A stretch of DNA of 64,000 nt, taken from NCBI GenBank assembly GCA_017624235.1, contig JAGANL010000034.1:1-64000 (forward strand), read 5' to 3'. Within the stretch, counting starts at the first letter, position 1. Every line of letters begins with the position of its first letter. The notes under the pieces are model-generated. The model was not told the DNA's origin and ran no database searches. It saw only the letters and a program-made list of their open reading frames with translations. Made by a program: the position numbers and the translations under genes. This DNA is from Lachnospiraceae bacterium. GTDB lineage: Bacteria; Bacillota; Clostridia; Lachnospirales; Lachnospiraceae. Of the stretch, positions 1-8,317 are shown in pieces.

Positions 1-133
1 ACCAGAGATTTGCCATCCGACTTCCTTCAGATTCCACCTCACGATGGACACCCTTGTCTTTGGCTGTATCCTTCCCACTACTAGGGCGGATTAGGGACTT
101 TCACCCATTAGAAACGTGCGCCGCAAGGCGCAC
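1..133 (-). mobile_element. Group II intron, 5' end (partial)
   Basis: On the minus strand the sequence starting at 133 reads GTGCGCC, the typical 5' end of a bacterial group II intron. It continues with a short GC hairpin and the familiar domain I text (GGGTGAAAGTCCC near 110-90, then GTGGAATCTGAAGGAAGTC near 45-25). The element runs off the left edge, so no reverse transcriptase/maturase gene is visible. It sits directly downstream of a terminator hairpin, the insertion habit of class C introns. Family assignment rests on recall of the 5' sequence, not on a structure model. Confidence 0.85.
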
Positions 134-169
134 AACAAAAAGGCGACCTCCTATTCGGAAGTCGCCTTT
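134..169 (-). terminator. Rho-independent terminator, intron target
   Basis: A 9-bp stem (AAAGGCGAC with GTCGCCTTT, 139-147 and 161-169) is followed on the minus strand by TTTTT (141-137), then GTT, then the intron. It is oriented to end transcription from rqcP, whose stop is about 120 bases upstream. It doubles as the 5' exon of the group II intron. Confidence 0.85.
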
Positions 170-286
170 GACTCGTTCGTTTATTGATTTAGTTATCATA
201 CTCGTTTCTCAGGAAATTGTCAAGTAGGGAAAATTACAAATGGATGTCTGTCTGGTGCGGCCGGAAACCGACACAGGCCAAACTGC

Positions 287-526
287 TTAAAGATAACGAA
301 ACAGTTCCTTGGCTTCCTCTTTGCGCACCGTTTCCTGTACATCCAGTACCTCTACCTTTACCTCTTTATTACCAAACTGAATCGTCAGGATATCTCCTTC
401 CTTTACATTCGCAGAGGCCTTCGCCGGTTTGTCGTTGATCAGTACACGTCCCGCGTCGCAGGCTTCGTTTGCAACGGTTCTTCTTTTGATCAGTCTGGAT
501 ACCTTTAAATATTTATCAAGTCTCAT
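287..526 (-). CDS. rqcP: S4-domain RNA-binding protein RqcP (YabO/Hsp15 type)
   Basis: This 79-residue protein is almost entirely an S4 RNA-binding domain (MRLDKYLKVSRLIKRR, then GRVLINDKPAKAS). In Firmicutes, RqcP binds obstructed 50S subunits and assists RqcH in adding alanine tails during ribosome-associated quality control. I chose the internal ATG at 526 because S4 proteins of this family begin MRLDKYL and the longer upstream start has no clear ribosome site. It follows hup and mazG, close to the usual mazG-hup-rqcP-yabP-yabQ order. The genes expected next would lie beyond the intron at the left edge. Confidence 0.88.
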   Translation of the reverse strand: MRLDKYLKVSRLIKRRTVANEACDAGRVLINDKPAKASANVKEGDILTIQFGNKEVKVEVLDVQETVRKEEAKELFRYL

Positions 527-647
527 ACTCTTTTCTCTCTTTCTATCCGGTTTCTGCAGCCGGACAATACGCATTCCAAATACGCAGAAACGGTTCTCCC
601 ACTGATGAGAGAACCGTTTATATACAGAATCCGTATGGCCTGTCCGA

Positions 648-923
648 TTATGCGTTTACTAAATCCTTTAATGCTTTTCCAGCTTTGAACTTAGGAGCCT
701 TGGAAGCTGCGATCGGCATAACCTCACCTGTCTGCGGGTTCCTTCCTTCTCTTGCAGCTCTTTCGGATACTTCAAATGTACCGAATCCAACTAACTGAAT
801 CTTCTCACCCTTTTTTAATTCTTCTGCTACTACATCTGTAAAAGCCTTTAAAGCCTTTTCAGCATCCTTCTTAGATAATCCTGCCTGATCAGCCATAGCT
901 GCAACTAATTCTGTTTTGTTCAT
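648..923 (-). CDS. hup: HU family DNA-binding protein
   Basis: This 91-residue protein is full length for HU. It begins [20 protein letters not shown], has the central GFGTFEV strand and the DNA-gripping arm [14 protein letters not shown]. The C-terminal helix contains [13 protein letters not shown] is an abundant dimeric nucleoid protein that bends DNA. A strong ribosome site (AGGAGGAG) lies 7-8 bases before the ATG, and a near-consensus promoter lies about 75 bases upstream. Both fit very high expression. Confidence 0.97.
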   Translation of the reverse strand: MNKTELVAAMADQAGLSKKDAEKALKAFTDVVAEELKKGEKIQLVGFGTFEVSERAAREGRNPQTGEVMPIAASKAPKFKAGKALKDLVNA

Positions 924-998
924 TTCGAACTCCTCCTCTAAATGAGTTTTATTTTCTTGTTTATCTGGAAGTTTCTGTTATGAAACGCCTATATATAT

Positions 999-1027
999 TT
1001 ATATCCAGTAAAGCCCCGTTTGTCAAG
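999..1027 (-). promoter_or_regulatory. hup promoter
   Basis: On the minus strand TTGACA (1027-1022) and TATAAA (1004-999) are separated by exactly 17 bases, upstream of hup and just after mazG. This gives hup its own strong transcription start independent of mazG. Confidence 0.8.
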
Positions 1028-1037
1028 GAAATTTTAG

Positions 1038-1739
1038 CTATTTACGGGGTGACTCATAGGTTTCAATCAAATCCTCAATCCGATCCGTCAATATCTGTTC
1101 CAGCGGCAGCTTGAGCTGTGCCGCAATATCCGCTGCCTGCATCAGGATATCTCCCAGTCTCGCGCTGATGGCTTCTTTGGATGGCTCCTCCTGATCAAGC
1201 TCTTCTTCCAGTCCGGCCGCACATTCCTTCAGGGAGCGCTCCATTTCATACCCATACAGCTTTTTCGTCTTTTTCAGCACCTTGGAAGCACGGGTCAGTG
1301 CCGGAAACTCTTTGGGAATTTCACGAAGCGGAGATTCGATCCAGCTCTTTCCCTCCTTTTCCTTTTTCTTGATTTCATCCCAGGTCTCCACAACAACATC
1401 CGGGGTGTCGGCCTCTCCGGTTCCGAATACATGCGGATGTCTGCGTACCATTTTTTCGGAAACTCCCTGAATGACATCATCCATCGTAAACAGGCCTTCC
1501 TCCTTTGCAATCTGACTGTGCATGACAACCTGAAGCAACAGATCGCCCAGCTCCTCGCACATATTTTCCGCATTACCACACTGTTCGTAAATGCGTATGG
1601 AGCTGACTAATTCAGCCGCCTCTTCCATAACACATGGCTTTAAGCTCTCATGAGTCTGCACCCGGTCCCACGGACAGCCATTCTCACTGCGCAGCATCTC
1701 AATAATCCTGATAAAATCCTCAAATTCGTATTTTTTCAT
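1038..1739 (-). CDS. mazG: Nucleoside triphosphate pyrophosphohydrolase MazG
   Basis: This is a 233-residue MazG protein that hydrolyses NTPs or dNTPs to monophosphate and pyrophosphate as a house-cleaning enzyme. The family signature CPWDRVQTHESLKP lies near residue 20. It is followed by the metal-binding helix pair EEAAE and EELGD, and a second degenerate MazG half with LEEELDQEEP. The ATG at 1739 is chosen for GGGAGA 6-7 bases upstream and because the family starts just before the FEDFIRIIEMLR helix. It starts one base after the stop of the PEGA lipoprotein gene, so the two are very likely co-transcribed and coupled. Confidence 0.93.
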   Translation of the reverse strand: MKKYEFEDFIRIIEMLRSENGCPWDRVQTHESLKPCVMEEAAELVSSIRIYEQCGNAENMCEELGDLLLQVVMHSQIAKEEGLFTMDDVIQGVSEKMVRRHPHVFGTGEADTPDVVVETWDEIKKKEKEGKSWIESPLREIPKEFPALTRASKVLKKTKKLYGYEMERSLKECAAGLEEELDQEEPSKEAISARLGDILMQAADIAAQLKLPLEQILTDRIEDLIETYESPRK

Positions 1740-1740
1740 G

Positions 1741-3183
1741 TCAATCTCCCATCTTTTCCAGCTCCGAGAAGGACCAGCTGATGTCCTTTTGTTCACTGTC
1801 AATCTGTATGGTAAAGCTTCTGGTCTGACAGCCGCTCTTTCGGAGGGTCACCACATGCGTCCCGGCTTCCTTCTTAAAGTCTACCGGGGCAAGCCCCATA
1901 TACTTGCCGTCAAAATAGACCTCTGTATCCTTGGGCGAGGTAATGTAGATTCTGTAATCTCCGGCCGCATTGACGGTATCGGCACCGCCTGTCCCTGCCG
2001 CTTCGTCTGCATTCTCTTTCTTTTCCATTCCATTCTGACTCACGCTGTCGTAAGCAGCATCATTAGCGGATACCTCCTGTCCGTCCTGCTCCTTATCCTG
2101 ATTTTCAGCTTCTTCCTCCGATGGTTCCAGCTCCAGATCGATATTGGCATTGGGCTGTCCAACCTTCACATATTTGGTCATGGTTTCATAGCCCTCTGCA
2201 CGGACAATCAGCTGGTGGATACCATATTCCAGCGGAACCGGCTGGCTGATATCCACTTTATCTCCATCCACATAAACGGAAGCCTCTGTCGGTGTTACGG
2301 TAAACACAATATTACCGATGACCGGATCCTTTCCTTTTAAATCCCCTACGTCCAGCACGGTCTCCTGTCCTCTGGCAATCGTAACGCTTTTGGTACCGCC
2401 GTTTCCACGGTTCGTAATCAGCACATCGTACTTGCCCTCCGGCACGGTTAACAGCATATCCTGTGTCACCGGCTGAATGACTGCCTGTCCGACCTCGATC
2501 CATCCGCCGTTAAAATATTCTGCATTTTCCAGTTTCAGATAGCCATGTCCCTTTTCAATGGTGATACTGTAAATCGTCCGGTCAATTCCCTGCAGTATAA
2601 GGCTGTCACAGGCATTGATATCCATAAGCTCCGCCTGTTTTCCCTCCGATACCACCATGACGTGATCTGCCAGCTCGTACTGATCCTTTGCAACCAGAAG
2701 TCCATTACCATTCTGATTGATCTGATAATTTCCCGCTGCCCTGTTTTTCCACATCTGCGCTGACATAGACAGGCTTCGTAATTTTTTCTTATTTTTCAAA
2801 AACGTGACATCTGTAATGTCCCCGGCATTTACCTGTGCCATAGACATTTCTTTTCCATACTTATCGGAAATGCGTGTTGTTCCGTCATAGGTCAGAGTAT
2901 AATTGCGCCCGGTCGGGATATTAAAAAGAGTAATCTTATTCTCCTTTTCATCTTTGCTCACCACAACCGCCGTATCGGCGCTGTCGTAGCTGCCCGTCTG
3001 TTCCGGAATAAACCCAGTATCTGCTGGCGTATCCTGCTGTTTTGTAGCAACGGCTGCCGCATCTGCTGACTTTTTCTGCGGAAGTGCCGCACTGCATCCA
3101 TTCAGCCAGCCACCGCACGAAAGGAACAGGAAACATGCCGATACCATAAGCCGCCTACAGCCCTTTTTCTGCTTTCTGTGCAT
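1741..3183 (-). CDS. PEGA-domain lipoprotein
   Basis: This 480-residue secreted protein has a lipobox at its N-terminus (LNGC after a hydrophobic stretch), so it is probably anchored on the outer face of the membrane. Two PEGA domains are visible, one near residues 290-345 (SVYVDGDKVD, GIHQLIVRAEGYE) and one at the C-terminus (EVYFDGKYMG, GTHVVTLRKSG). An acidic, Asn/Asp/Glu-rich linker near 350-410 separates them. PEGA domains occur in surface proteins and sensors, but the function of this protein is unknown. It forms an operon with mazG. Confidence 0.82.
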   Translation of the reverse strand: MHRKQKKGCRRLMVSACFLFLSCGGWLNGCSAALPQKKSADAAAVATKQQDTPADTGFIPEQTGSYDSADTAVVVSKDEKENKITLFNIPTGRNYTLTYDGTTRISDKYGKEMSMAQVNAGDITDVTFLKNKKKLRSLSMSAQMWKNRAAGNYQINQNGNGLLVAKDQYELADHVMVVSEGKQAELMDINACDSLILQGIDRTIYSITIEKGHGYLKLENAEYFNGGWIEVGQAVIQPVTQDMLLTVPEGKYDVLITNRGNGGTKSVTIARGQETVLDVGDLKGKDPVIGNIVFTVTPTEASVYVDGDKVDISQPVPLEYGIHQLIVRAEGYETMTKYVKVGQPNANIDLELEPSEEEAENQDKEQDGQEVSANDAAYDSVSQNGMEKKENADEAAGTGGADTVNAAGDYRIYITSPKDTEVYFDGKYMGLAPVDFKKEAGTHVVTLRKSGCQTRSFTIQIDSEQKDISWSFSELEKMGD

Positions 3184-3223
3184 CCAGTAATCTCCTTTGC
3201 TTTTCTGTCAATCCTTTATTCGC

Positions 3224-3251
3224 ATTATAAATCATTCTTCCGTTTCTGCAA
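3224..3251 (-). promoter_or_regulatory. Promoter of the PEGA-mazG operon
   Basis: TTGCAG (3251-3246) and TATAAT (3229-3224) with a 16-base spacer on the minus strand lie 41 bases before the PEGA lipoprotein start. The -10 is perfect and the -35 is fair. Confidence 0.6.
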
Positions 3252-3320
3252 TATGGGAAAGCATGGATTGAAAATTTATTTTCTGTTTTTAGGATAAATA
3301 AGGATTACCTTTGGCTTTTT

Positions 3321-3354
3321 TCAAAAAGGGTGACAGCCAGTGTTAGCCGTCACC
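3321..3354 (-). terminator. Terminator after the CotS-like gene
   Basis: The minus strand has GGTGACGGC, an 8-base loop, then GCTGTCACC, followed by CTTTTTG. The stem starts 14 bases after the stop of the kinase-like gene and separates it from the PEGA operon. Confidence 0.85.
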
Positions 3355-3367
3355 TCATAATCTTCTC

Positions 3368-4363
3368 TCAAACCTTCTGAAAAACTCTTTTCAGAAACCT
3401 CTCCCGGTTCTGCTCCTGCTCCAGTACCCTGGTCAGCTTCTCTGTATTTTTCTCCGGAATCCAGGCTTTTCCGTTATTATAGTAAAAATTTACAATTTTC
3501 CAGAATTTTTCAGGATATGCAAACCGATAATAAAGCTGTCTTCGGTCTGTCTCAGTCAGCGTCTTTTCTTTGTCATAGGCTTCCAGAAGCTCCAATCCCA
3601 TATTGACATCCCAGTCATTCTTTTCCAGCACCTTTCGCAAAAACAGGCCAAGATCCCTCATCTGGCTGTCCAGCACACACTTTTCAAAATGTACTACTGC
3701 CTCATCCCCGGCAGAAAATAAAATGTTATGGTACTGATAATCCCCGTGACAAAGACTTCCCATTCTCTGTAAATGCTCCTGCTCTGCTTCCGATTCCTGC
3801 GCCTGCACCAGCAGACTGACCTGTTTTGCCTTTTCATAAAACGGCAGGAAATAATGCAGTAAAAACAATTCAAAATCTCCGCGCTGGCTTTTGGCACGAA
3901 GAAATTTATACACCTTCTTCAATTCCCTCGTATGCTTTTCAAACTCTCTGGACAGAGAGAAGGCCCGAACCTCATTCTGTGCACAATAGGCCGGAAGATA
4001 CATCAGCCTGTGCAGCTTTGCCAGTCTGACCACAGCCCGCCTGCAATCCTGAAGATCCCGGACACTGCACTCCTGTCCCGTGAAATAATCCTTCAACACA
4101 TAGGCTGTCTGGTCCGTGTCCACGCACAGAAGCTCATTCTCCTTATTGCGTACAATGCTTTCTGCGCGGGTCGTTCCCGCCTCCCTGATATGAGTCAGCA
4201 GAGCATCCTGCAGAATGATCTTTTCCCTCGGATAAGGATATTCCATAAAAATCTTAAGTCCCCGGTCCGTGTCACATAAAATCGCTCCGCGTCCCTTCCA
4301 TGTACGGTTCACCGTAAGCTCATACTGCTCCAGCAAACTGACAGCCCTGTCATTCACTTTCAT
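3368..4363 (-). CDS. CotS-family spore coat kinase-like protein
   Basis: This is a 331-residue protein of the CotS/HipA-like phosphotransferase fold. The catalytic loop LCHGDYQYHNILF (the HGDxxxxN motif) lies near residue 215-225. A substitute for the usual DF metal motif follows in VVHFEKCVLDSQMRDLGLFLRK, where the expected Asp-Phe reads HFEK. CotS proteins are spore coat components. This suggests the host sporulates, though homologues also exist as general kinases. The start at 4363 is preferred because GGGAGGA sits immediately upstream. It begins 28 bases after cca stops and probably shares its transcript. Confidence 0.78.
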   Translation of the reverse strand: MKVNDRAVSLLEQYELTVNRTWKGRGAILCDTDRGLKIFMEYPYPREKIILQDALLTHIREAGTTRAESIVRNKENELLCVDTDQTAYVLKDYFTGQECSVRDLQDCRRAVVRLAKLHRLMYLPAYCAQNEVRAFSLSREFEKHTRELKKVYKFLRAKSQRGDFELFLLHYFLPFYEKAKQVSLLVQAQESEAEQEHLQRMGSLCHGDYQYHNILFSAGDEAVVHFEKCVLDSQMRDLGLFLRKVLEKNDWDVNMGLELLEAYDKEKTLTETDRRQLYYRFAYPEKFWKIVNFYYNNGKAWIPEKNTEKLTRVLEQEQNRERFLKRVFQKV

Positions 4364-4391
4364 TCCTCCCTCTCTTCGGTCATACCCTATC

Positions 4392-5735
4392 TTATGACCG
4401 GAGAGGGGCAATTAGAACCTTTGCCAGTTCCTCCAGCTTTCCCTTTGTATTTAACTCCGGTTCCTCCAGAACTGCCTCCAGCAGCCGGGCTAAAACCGCA
4501 CCGATTTCCTTTCCCGGTTTCATGCCAAGTACAATCAGGTCGCTTCCGTTTACCGCCAGTTCCTTTAAGGATACGCACTGCCCTTTGTCTAAGATTTCTT
4601 CATAAATCCGTCTCAGTTCAGACAGTTCCTTCAGCTTTTCTTCTCTCTGAAAATCGCTCTGGGCGCAGACATCCGCATATTTTACCGCAAACAGATTTGG
4701 AAATATATCCTCTCCCACCTTGTGGATGCCCCGGCGCACGGATTTTGCAGAAAGCGCCATCTTATAGTCATGATACAGCACAGTCCGGCTGACCCTTGCA
4801 ATCGTATCATTATCAAACTTCAGCCGCCGGAGCACCTGTTTTGCAAGCTCTGCACTGGCCTGGGCATGTCCATGAAAATGATCAACACCGTTCTCATCGG
4901 TTGTCTTCTTCTCAGGCTTCCCCATATCATGAAACAGCATAGACAGACGCAGCACCTTATCCGCCTCCACCGCTGTCAGGGAATGCAGCGTATGCTCGCC
5001 GACATTATAGCAGTGATGCGGATTATTCTGCTCCGTTTTCATCATCCGATCAAACTCCGGCAAAACCACTTTAGTGACACCCGTGTCATACATGACACGC
5101 AGTTCATCCGGGTGCGGAGAAACCAGCAGCTTCACAAGCTCCACCTGAACCCGTTCTGCGCTAATATGTTTCAGATTTGGTGCCAGCTCACGGATGGCTT
5201 CCTTTGTCTCATCCTCAATCTGATACCCAAGCTGTGCCGCAAAACGCACTGCACGCATGATACGCAAAGCATCCTCGGTAAAACGTTCCTTTGCCACGCC
5301 AACGGCACGGATGACCTTCCGTTCCATGTCACCCATGCCGTCAAACAGATCTATGATCCCTTCCTCATCATTATAAGCCATGGCATTGATGGTAAAATCA
5401 CGCCGTTTCAAATCCTCTTCAAGGCTTGCAGTAAAAACCACCTCTCTGGGATGTCTGGAATCCTCATATTCTCCATCGATGCGATAGGTCGTTACTTCAA
5501 AGCCTTCCTTCTCCAGCAGCACCGTGACCGTACCATGCTGAATCCCGGTATCAACCGTCCGTCTGAAAAGCTCTTTTACCTGCTCCGGTTTCGCAGAGGT
5601 CGTAATATCCCAGTCATCCGGCTCTCTCCCAAGGATACTGTCCCGGACACAGCCCCCGACCGCATAGCCTTCATAGCCAGCGGCCCGGAGAGTATCAATG
5701 ATGTATTTTACTTTTTCTGGAAGACGTATTGTCAT
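4392..5735 (-). CDS. cca: CCA tRNA nucleotidyltransferase with HD domain
   Basis: This 447-residue enzyme adds or repairs the 3' CCA of tRNA. The nucleotidyltransferase core shows YAVGGCVRDSILGREPDDWDI, holding the GG, RD and DxD metal motifs, near residues 20-45. RDFTINAMAYN follows. The RNA-binding region lies near 155-200. An HD domain (LFHDMGKPEKK, then HFHGHAQ) follows, as in the class II enzymes of Gram-positive bacteria with phosphatase activity. It starts 10 bases after the rubrerythrin stop, so they are probably in one operon. Confidence 0.95.
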   Translation of the reverse strand: MTIRLPEKVKYIIDTLRAAGYEGYAVGGCVRDSILGREPDDWDITTSAKPEQVKELFRRTVDTGIQHGTVTVLLEKEGFEVTTYRIDGEYEDSRHPREVVFTASLEEDLKRRDFTINAMAYNDEEGIIDLFDGMGDMERKVIRAVGVAKERFTEDALRIMRAVRFAAQLGYQIEDETKEAIRELAPNLKHISAERVQVELVKLLVSPHPDELRVMYDTGVTKVVLPEFDRMMKTEQNNPHHCYNVGEHTLHSLTAVEADKVLRLSMLFHDMGKPEKKTTDENGVDHFHGHAQASAELAKQVLRRLKFDNDTIARVSRTVLYHDYKMALSAKSVRRGIHKVGEDIFPNLFAVKYADVCAQSDFQREEKLKELSELRRIYEEILDKGQCVSLKELAVNGSDLIVLGMKPGKEIGAVLARLLEAVLEEPELNTKGKLEELAKVLIAPLRS

Positions 5736-5745
5736 GCTCTACCTC

Positions 5746-6285
5746 TTAGTAATTCTCTGCCTTTACCTGGAAATAAGCCTGCGGATGAGCACAAATCGGA
5801 CATACCTCAGGTGCCTTCTTGCCGACACAGATGTGTCCGCAGTTTGAACACTGCCAGATCACCTCGCCGTCCTTAGAAAATACTGCATCGCCTTCAATGT
5901 TAGCCAAAAGCTTACGATATCTTTCCTCGTGCTCTCTCTCAATGGCAGCTACACCCTCGAATAACTCAGCGATATCGTCAAAGCCTTCCTCTCGCGCTTC
6001 CTTTGCAAAGCCGGCATACATATCTGTCCATTCAAAATTTTCACCTTCTGCTGCTTCCTTCAGATTCTCAACCGTCGATCCGATACCATCATTCAGCAGC
6101 TTATACCACATCTTGGCATGCTCCTTCTCATTGGCAGCTGTCTCTTCAAAAATAGCTGCAATCTGCACATAGCCGTCCTTTTTTGCCTTGGATGCAAAGT
6201 AACTATACTTGTTCCTGGCCTGTGATTCTCCCGCAAAGGCTGCCTTTAAGTTTGCTTCTGTTCTGGTTCCTGTTAATTTTCCCAT
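5746..6285 (-). CDS. rbr: Rubrerythrin
   Basis: This 179-residue rubrerythrin is in classical order, a ferritin-like diiron four-helix bundle followed by a rubredoxin domain. Diiron ligands appear in [25 protein letters not shown] and [14 protein letters not shown]. The C-terminal rubredoxin centre is CSNCGHI with CPICAHPQ. The enzyme reduces hydrogen peroxide in the cytoplasm of anaerobes. It differs from the second copy in this window (43163-43702), which has the domains reversed. Confidence 0.96.
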   Translation of the reverse strand: MGKLTGTRTEANLKAAFAGESQARNKYSYFASKAKKDGYVQIAAIFEETAANEKEHAKMWYKLLNDGIGSTVENLKEAAEGENFEWTDMYAGFAKEAREEGFDDIAELFEGVAAIEREHEERYRKLLANIEGDAVFSKDGEVIWQCSNCGHICVGKKAPEVCPICAHPQAYFQVKAENY

Positions 6286-6366
6286 GATAATCTCTCCTCT
6301 ATTTTTATATTTTCTTCTATTTTACTATTTAACCACAAAAAGGAAACACTTCTCAAGTAAAATCTG

Positions 6367-6993
6367 TTACAGATTCAGTTCACTTCCATGCTCCTTCAGC
6401 CATCTGCGCTGCTCTCTATACTCCGGCAGCACCTGCTCCACAGCCTGCCAGAATACCCTGCTGTGATCCATATGCGTTAAATGGCAAAGCTCATGCACCA
6501 CCACATAATCCAGCACCGCAGGCGGAGCCAGCATAAGCTTCCAGTTAAAAGATAAGGTTCCCTGGCTGCTGCAGCTCCCCCAGCGCGTCTTTTGCTCGCG
6601 GATGGTGATACGTTCATAGTGTCCGCCTGTAAACTGCTGAAAATACGCAACGCGCCTGGGAAAATATTCCCTGGCTGCCTGAATATAGCGTTTTTTCAGG
6701 GCCTGCCTCTGCACCTCTGTCAAATCGCTCTGCGGTCTGGCCTTTAAAATTTTCTGCCTTTTTTTATAATGCTCTATAATCCACGTTCTCTGATCGGACA
6801 GAATCCTGCTGATTTCCTTTTCTGTGACAAAAAGAGGCACCTTTAGCAGTACCTCTCCGTCTTCCTCCACGCTGAGCGCCCAGGTTTTCCGTTTACTTCT
6901 AATCAGGGTAAAGGGTATCGTGTCTCCTGCATAGATGACACTTCTTCTCTCCTTACTGCGTCCCTCCGTCCTGTTCTTTGCTTTTGCAGCCAT
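6367..6993 (-). CDS. YgjP-type zinc metalloprotein (WLM/DUF45 family)
   Basis: This 208-residue protein carries the zinc-metallopeptidase motif VVHELCHLTHMDHSRVFW near residue 165-182, an HExxH with the third ligand in the following DHS-F-W helix. The central ITIREQKTRWGSCSSQGTLSFNW block is diagnostic of the YgjP family. Members are annotated as metal-dependent hydrolases, and a UTP pyrophosphatase role has been proposed for the E. coli protein. The ATG lies right behind the ackA stop, so it is read from the ackA transcript. Confidence 0.85.
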   Translation of the reverse strand: MAAKAKNRTEGRSKERRSVIYAGDTIPFTLIRSKRKTWALSVEEDGEVLLKVPLFVTEKEISRILSDQRTWIIEHYKKRQKILKARPQSDLTEVQRQALKKRYIQAAREYFPRRVAYFQQFTGGHYERITIREQKTRWGSCSSQGTLSFNWKLMLAPPAVLDYVVVHELCHLTHMDHSRVFWQAVEQVLPEYREQRRWLKEHGSELNL

Positions 6994-6994
6994 A

Positions 6995-8191
6995 TTACTT
7001 CACTAACTTCTCCGTTTCCCGTGCAATGGCGAGCTCTTCATTGGTCGGAATCACCATCGTAGTAACTTTCGCATCTGCATCGGAAAGAATAACCTCTTCT
7101 CCGCGCAGCTTATTCTTCTCAGGGTCAATATTCGTGCCTAAGAATCCAATATACTGGCCAATCAGCGCTCTGACCTCCGCATTGTTTTCACCGGCTCCCG
7201 CAGTAAATACGATGACATCCACACCATTCATGGCTGCTGCATAAGCGCCGATATATTTTCCTACCCGGTAAGCATAGGTTTCAAGCGCTGTCTCTGCCTT
7301 TTCATTTCCTGTTGCCGCAGCCTCTGCCAGATCCCGGAAATCACTGGAATAGTTGTTGGACAGGCCCAGCACACCGGACTTCTTATTGCAGATATCCAAC
7401 ACCTCTTCTGCGGACACACTCAGTTTTTGTGACAGGAATGTCACAATGGCAGGGTCCATATCTCCGCTTCTCGTTCCCATGATAAGACCCTCTAACGGAG
7501 TCAATCCCATGGAGGTATCTACCGATTCACCATTTTTCACTGCGGATACCGATGCACCGTTTCCCAGATGACATACGATAATTTTCAGCTCCTGAATATC
7601 CTTTCCAAGGATTTCCGCCGCACGCTTTGACACGAAATCGTGGCTGGTGCCATGGAAGCCGTAGCGTCTGACCTTATATTTTTCATAGTATTCATACGGC
7701 AGACCGTACAGATATGCCTTCTTCGGCATCGTCTGGTGAAAAGCGGTATCAAAGACACCTACCATCGGCACATCCGGCATGATTTCCTTACAGGAATTAA
7801 TGCCAATCAGGTTCGCCGGGTTGTGAAGCGGCGCCAGATCGTTGCATTCCTCAATGGCCCGAATGACCTCCGGCGTAATCCGCACCGAACCGGAGAATTT
7901 CTCACCACCATGCACGATACGATGTCCTACGGCATCAATCTCCTGCAGAGACTTGATTACACCGACTGATGGGTCTGTCAGCTTTTCAATTACCAGCTTC
8001 ACTGCCGCTGTATGATCGGGCATATCCACCTCAGTCTTTTTCTTCTCTCCCCCTGCCGGCTGATGCGTGATTGCACTGCCGTCAATTCCGATTCTCTCAC
8101 AAAGTCCCTTTGCCAGAACCTCTTCACTCTCACTGTTGATGAGCTGATATTTCAGGGAAGAGCTTCCGCAGTTAATAACCAATACATTCAT
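6995..8191 (-). CDS. ackA: Acetate kinase
   Basis: This 398-residue enzyme transfers phosphate from acetyl phosphate to ADP, the ATP-forming step of acetate fermentation. Family signatures are [17 protein letters not shown] at the start and HRIVHGG near 85. [18 protein letters not shown] and [10 protein letters not shown] follow in the middle, and [14 protein letters not shown] near the end. The start at 8191 is supported by GGAGGACAAGAGGAT upstream and by family alignment. No pta gene is adjacent, although the two often sit together in Clostridia. Confidence 0.97.
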   Translation of the reverse strand: MNVLVINCGSSSLKYQLINSESEEVLAKGLCERIGIDGSAITHQPAGGEKKKTEVDMPDHTAAVKLVIEKLTDPSVGVIKSLQEIDAVGHRIVHGGEKFSGSVRITPEVIRAIEECNDLAPLHNPANLIGINSCKEIMPDVPMVGVFDTAFHQTMPKKAYLYGLPYEYYEKYKVRRYGFHGTSHDFVSKRAAEILGKDIQELKIIVCHLGNGASVSAVKNGESVDTSMGLTPLEGLIMGTRSGDMDPAIVTFLSQKLSVSAEEVLDICNKKSGVLGLSNNYSSDFRDLAEAAATGNEKAETALETYAYRVGKYIGAYAAAMNGVDVIVFTAGAGENNAEVRALIGQYIGFLGTNIDPEKNKLRGEEVILSDADAKVTTMVIPTNEELAIARETEKLVK

Positions 8192-8256
8192 ATCCTCTTG
8201 TCCTCCGTTTATATTCAGACTTTTCGCATACCGGTGCAAAGACTGTATACAATTCA

Positions 8257-8286
8257 AGTATATCACGGCACATTCTGAACAGACAA
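8257..8286 (-). promoter_or_regulatory. ackA promoter
   Basis: TTGTCT (8286-8281) and TATACT (8262-8257) with an 18-base spacer on the minus strand lie 65 bases before the ackA start. Confidence 0.55.
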
Positions 8287-8317
8287 CCTTTTGCTGCACA
8301 AATTTCCAAATCATAAC

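Noticed and set aside
4722..5876. A 384-codon plus-strand open frame
   Set aside because: It is the reverse complement shadow of cca and has no ribosome site or recognisable motif.
6286..6366. Possible promoter before rubrerythrin (TTGAGA with TTAAAT)
   Set aside because: An 18-base spacer is acceptable, but both hexamers are weak and no PerR-type box is visible, so it was not listed as a feature.
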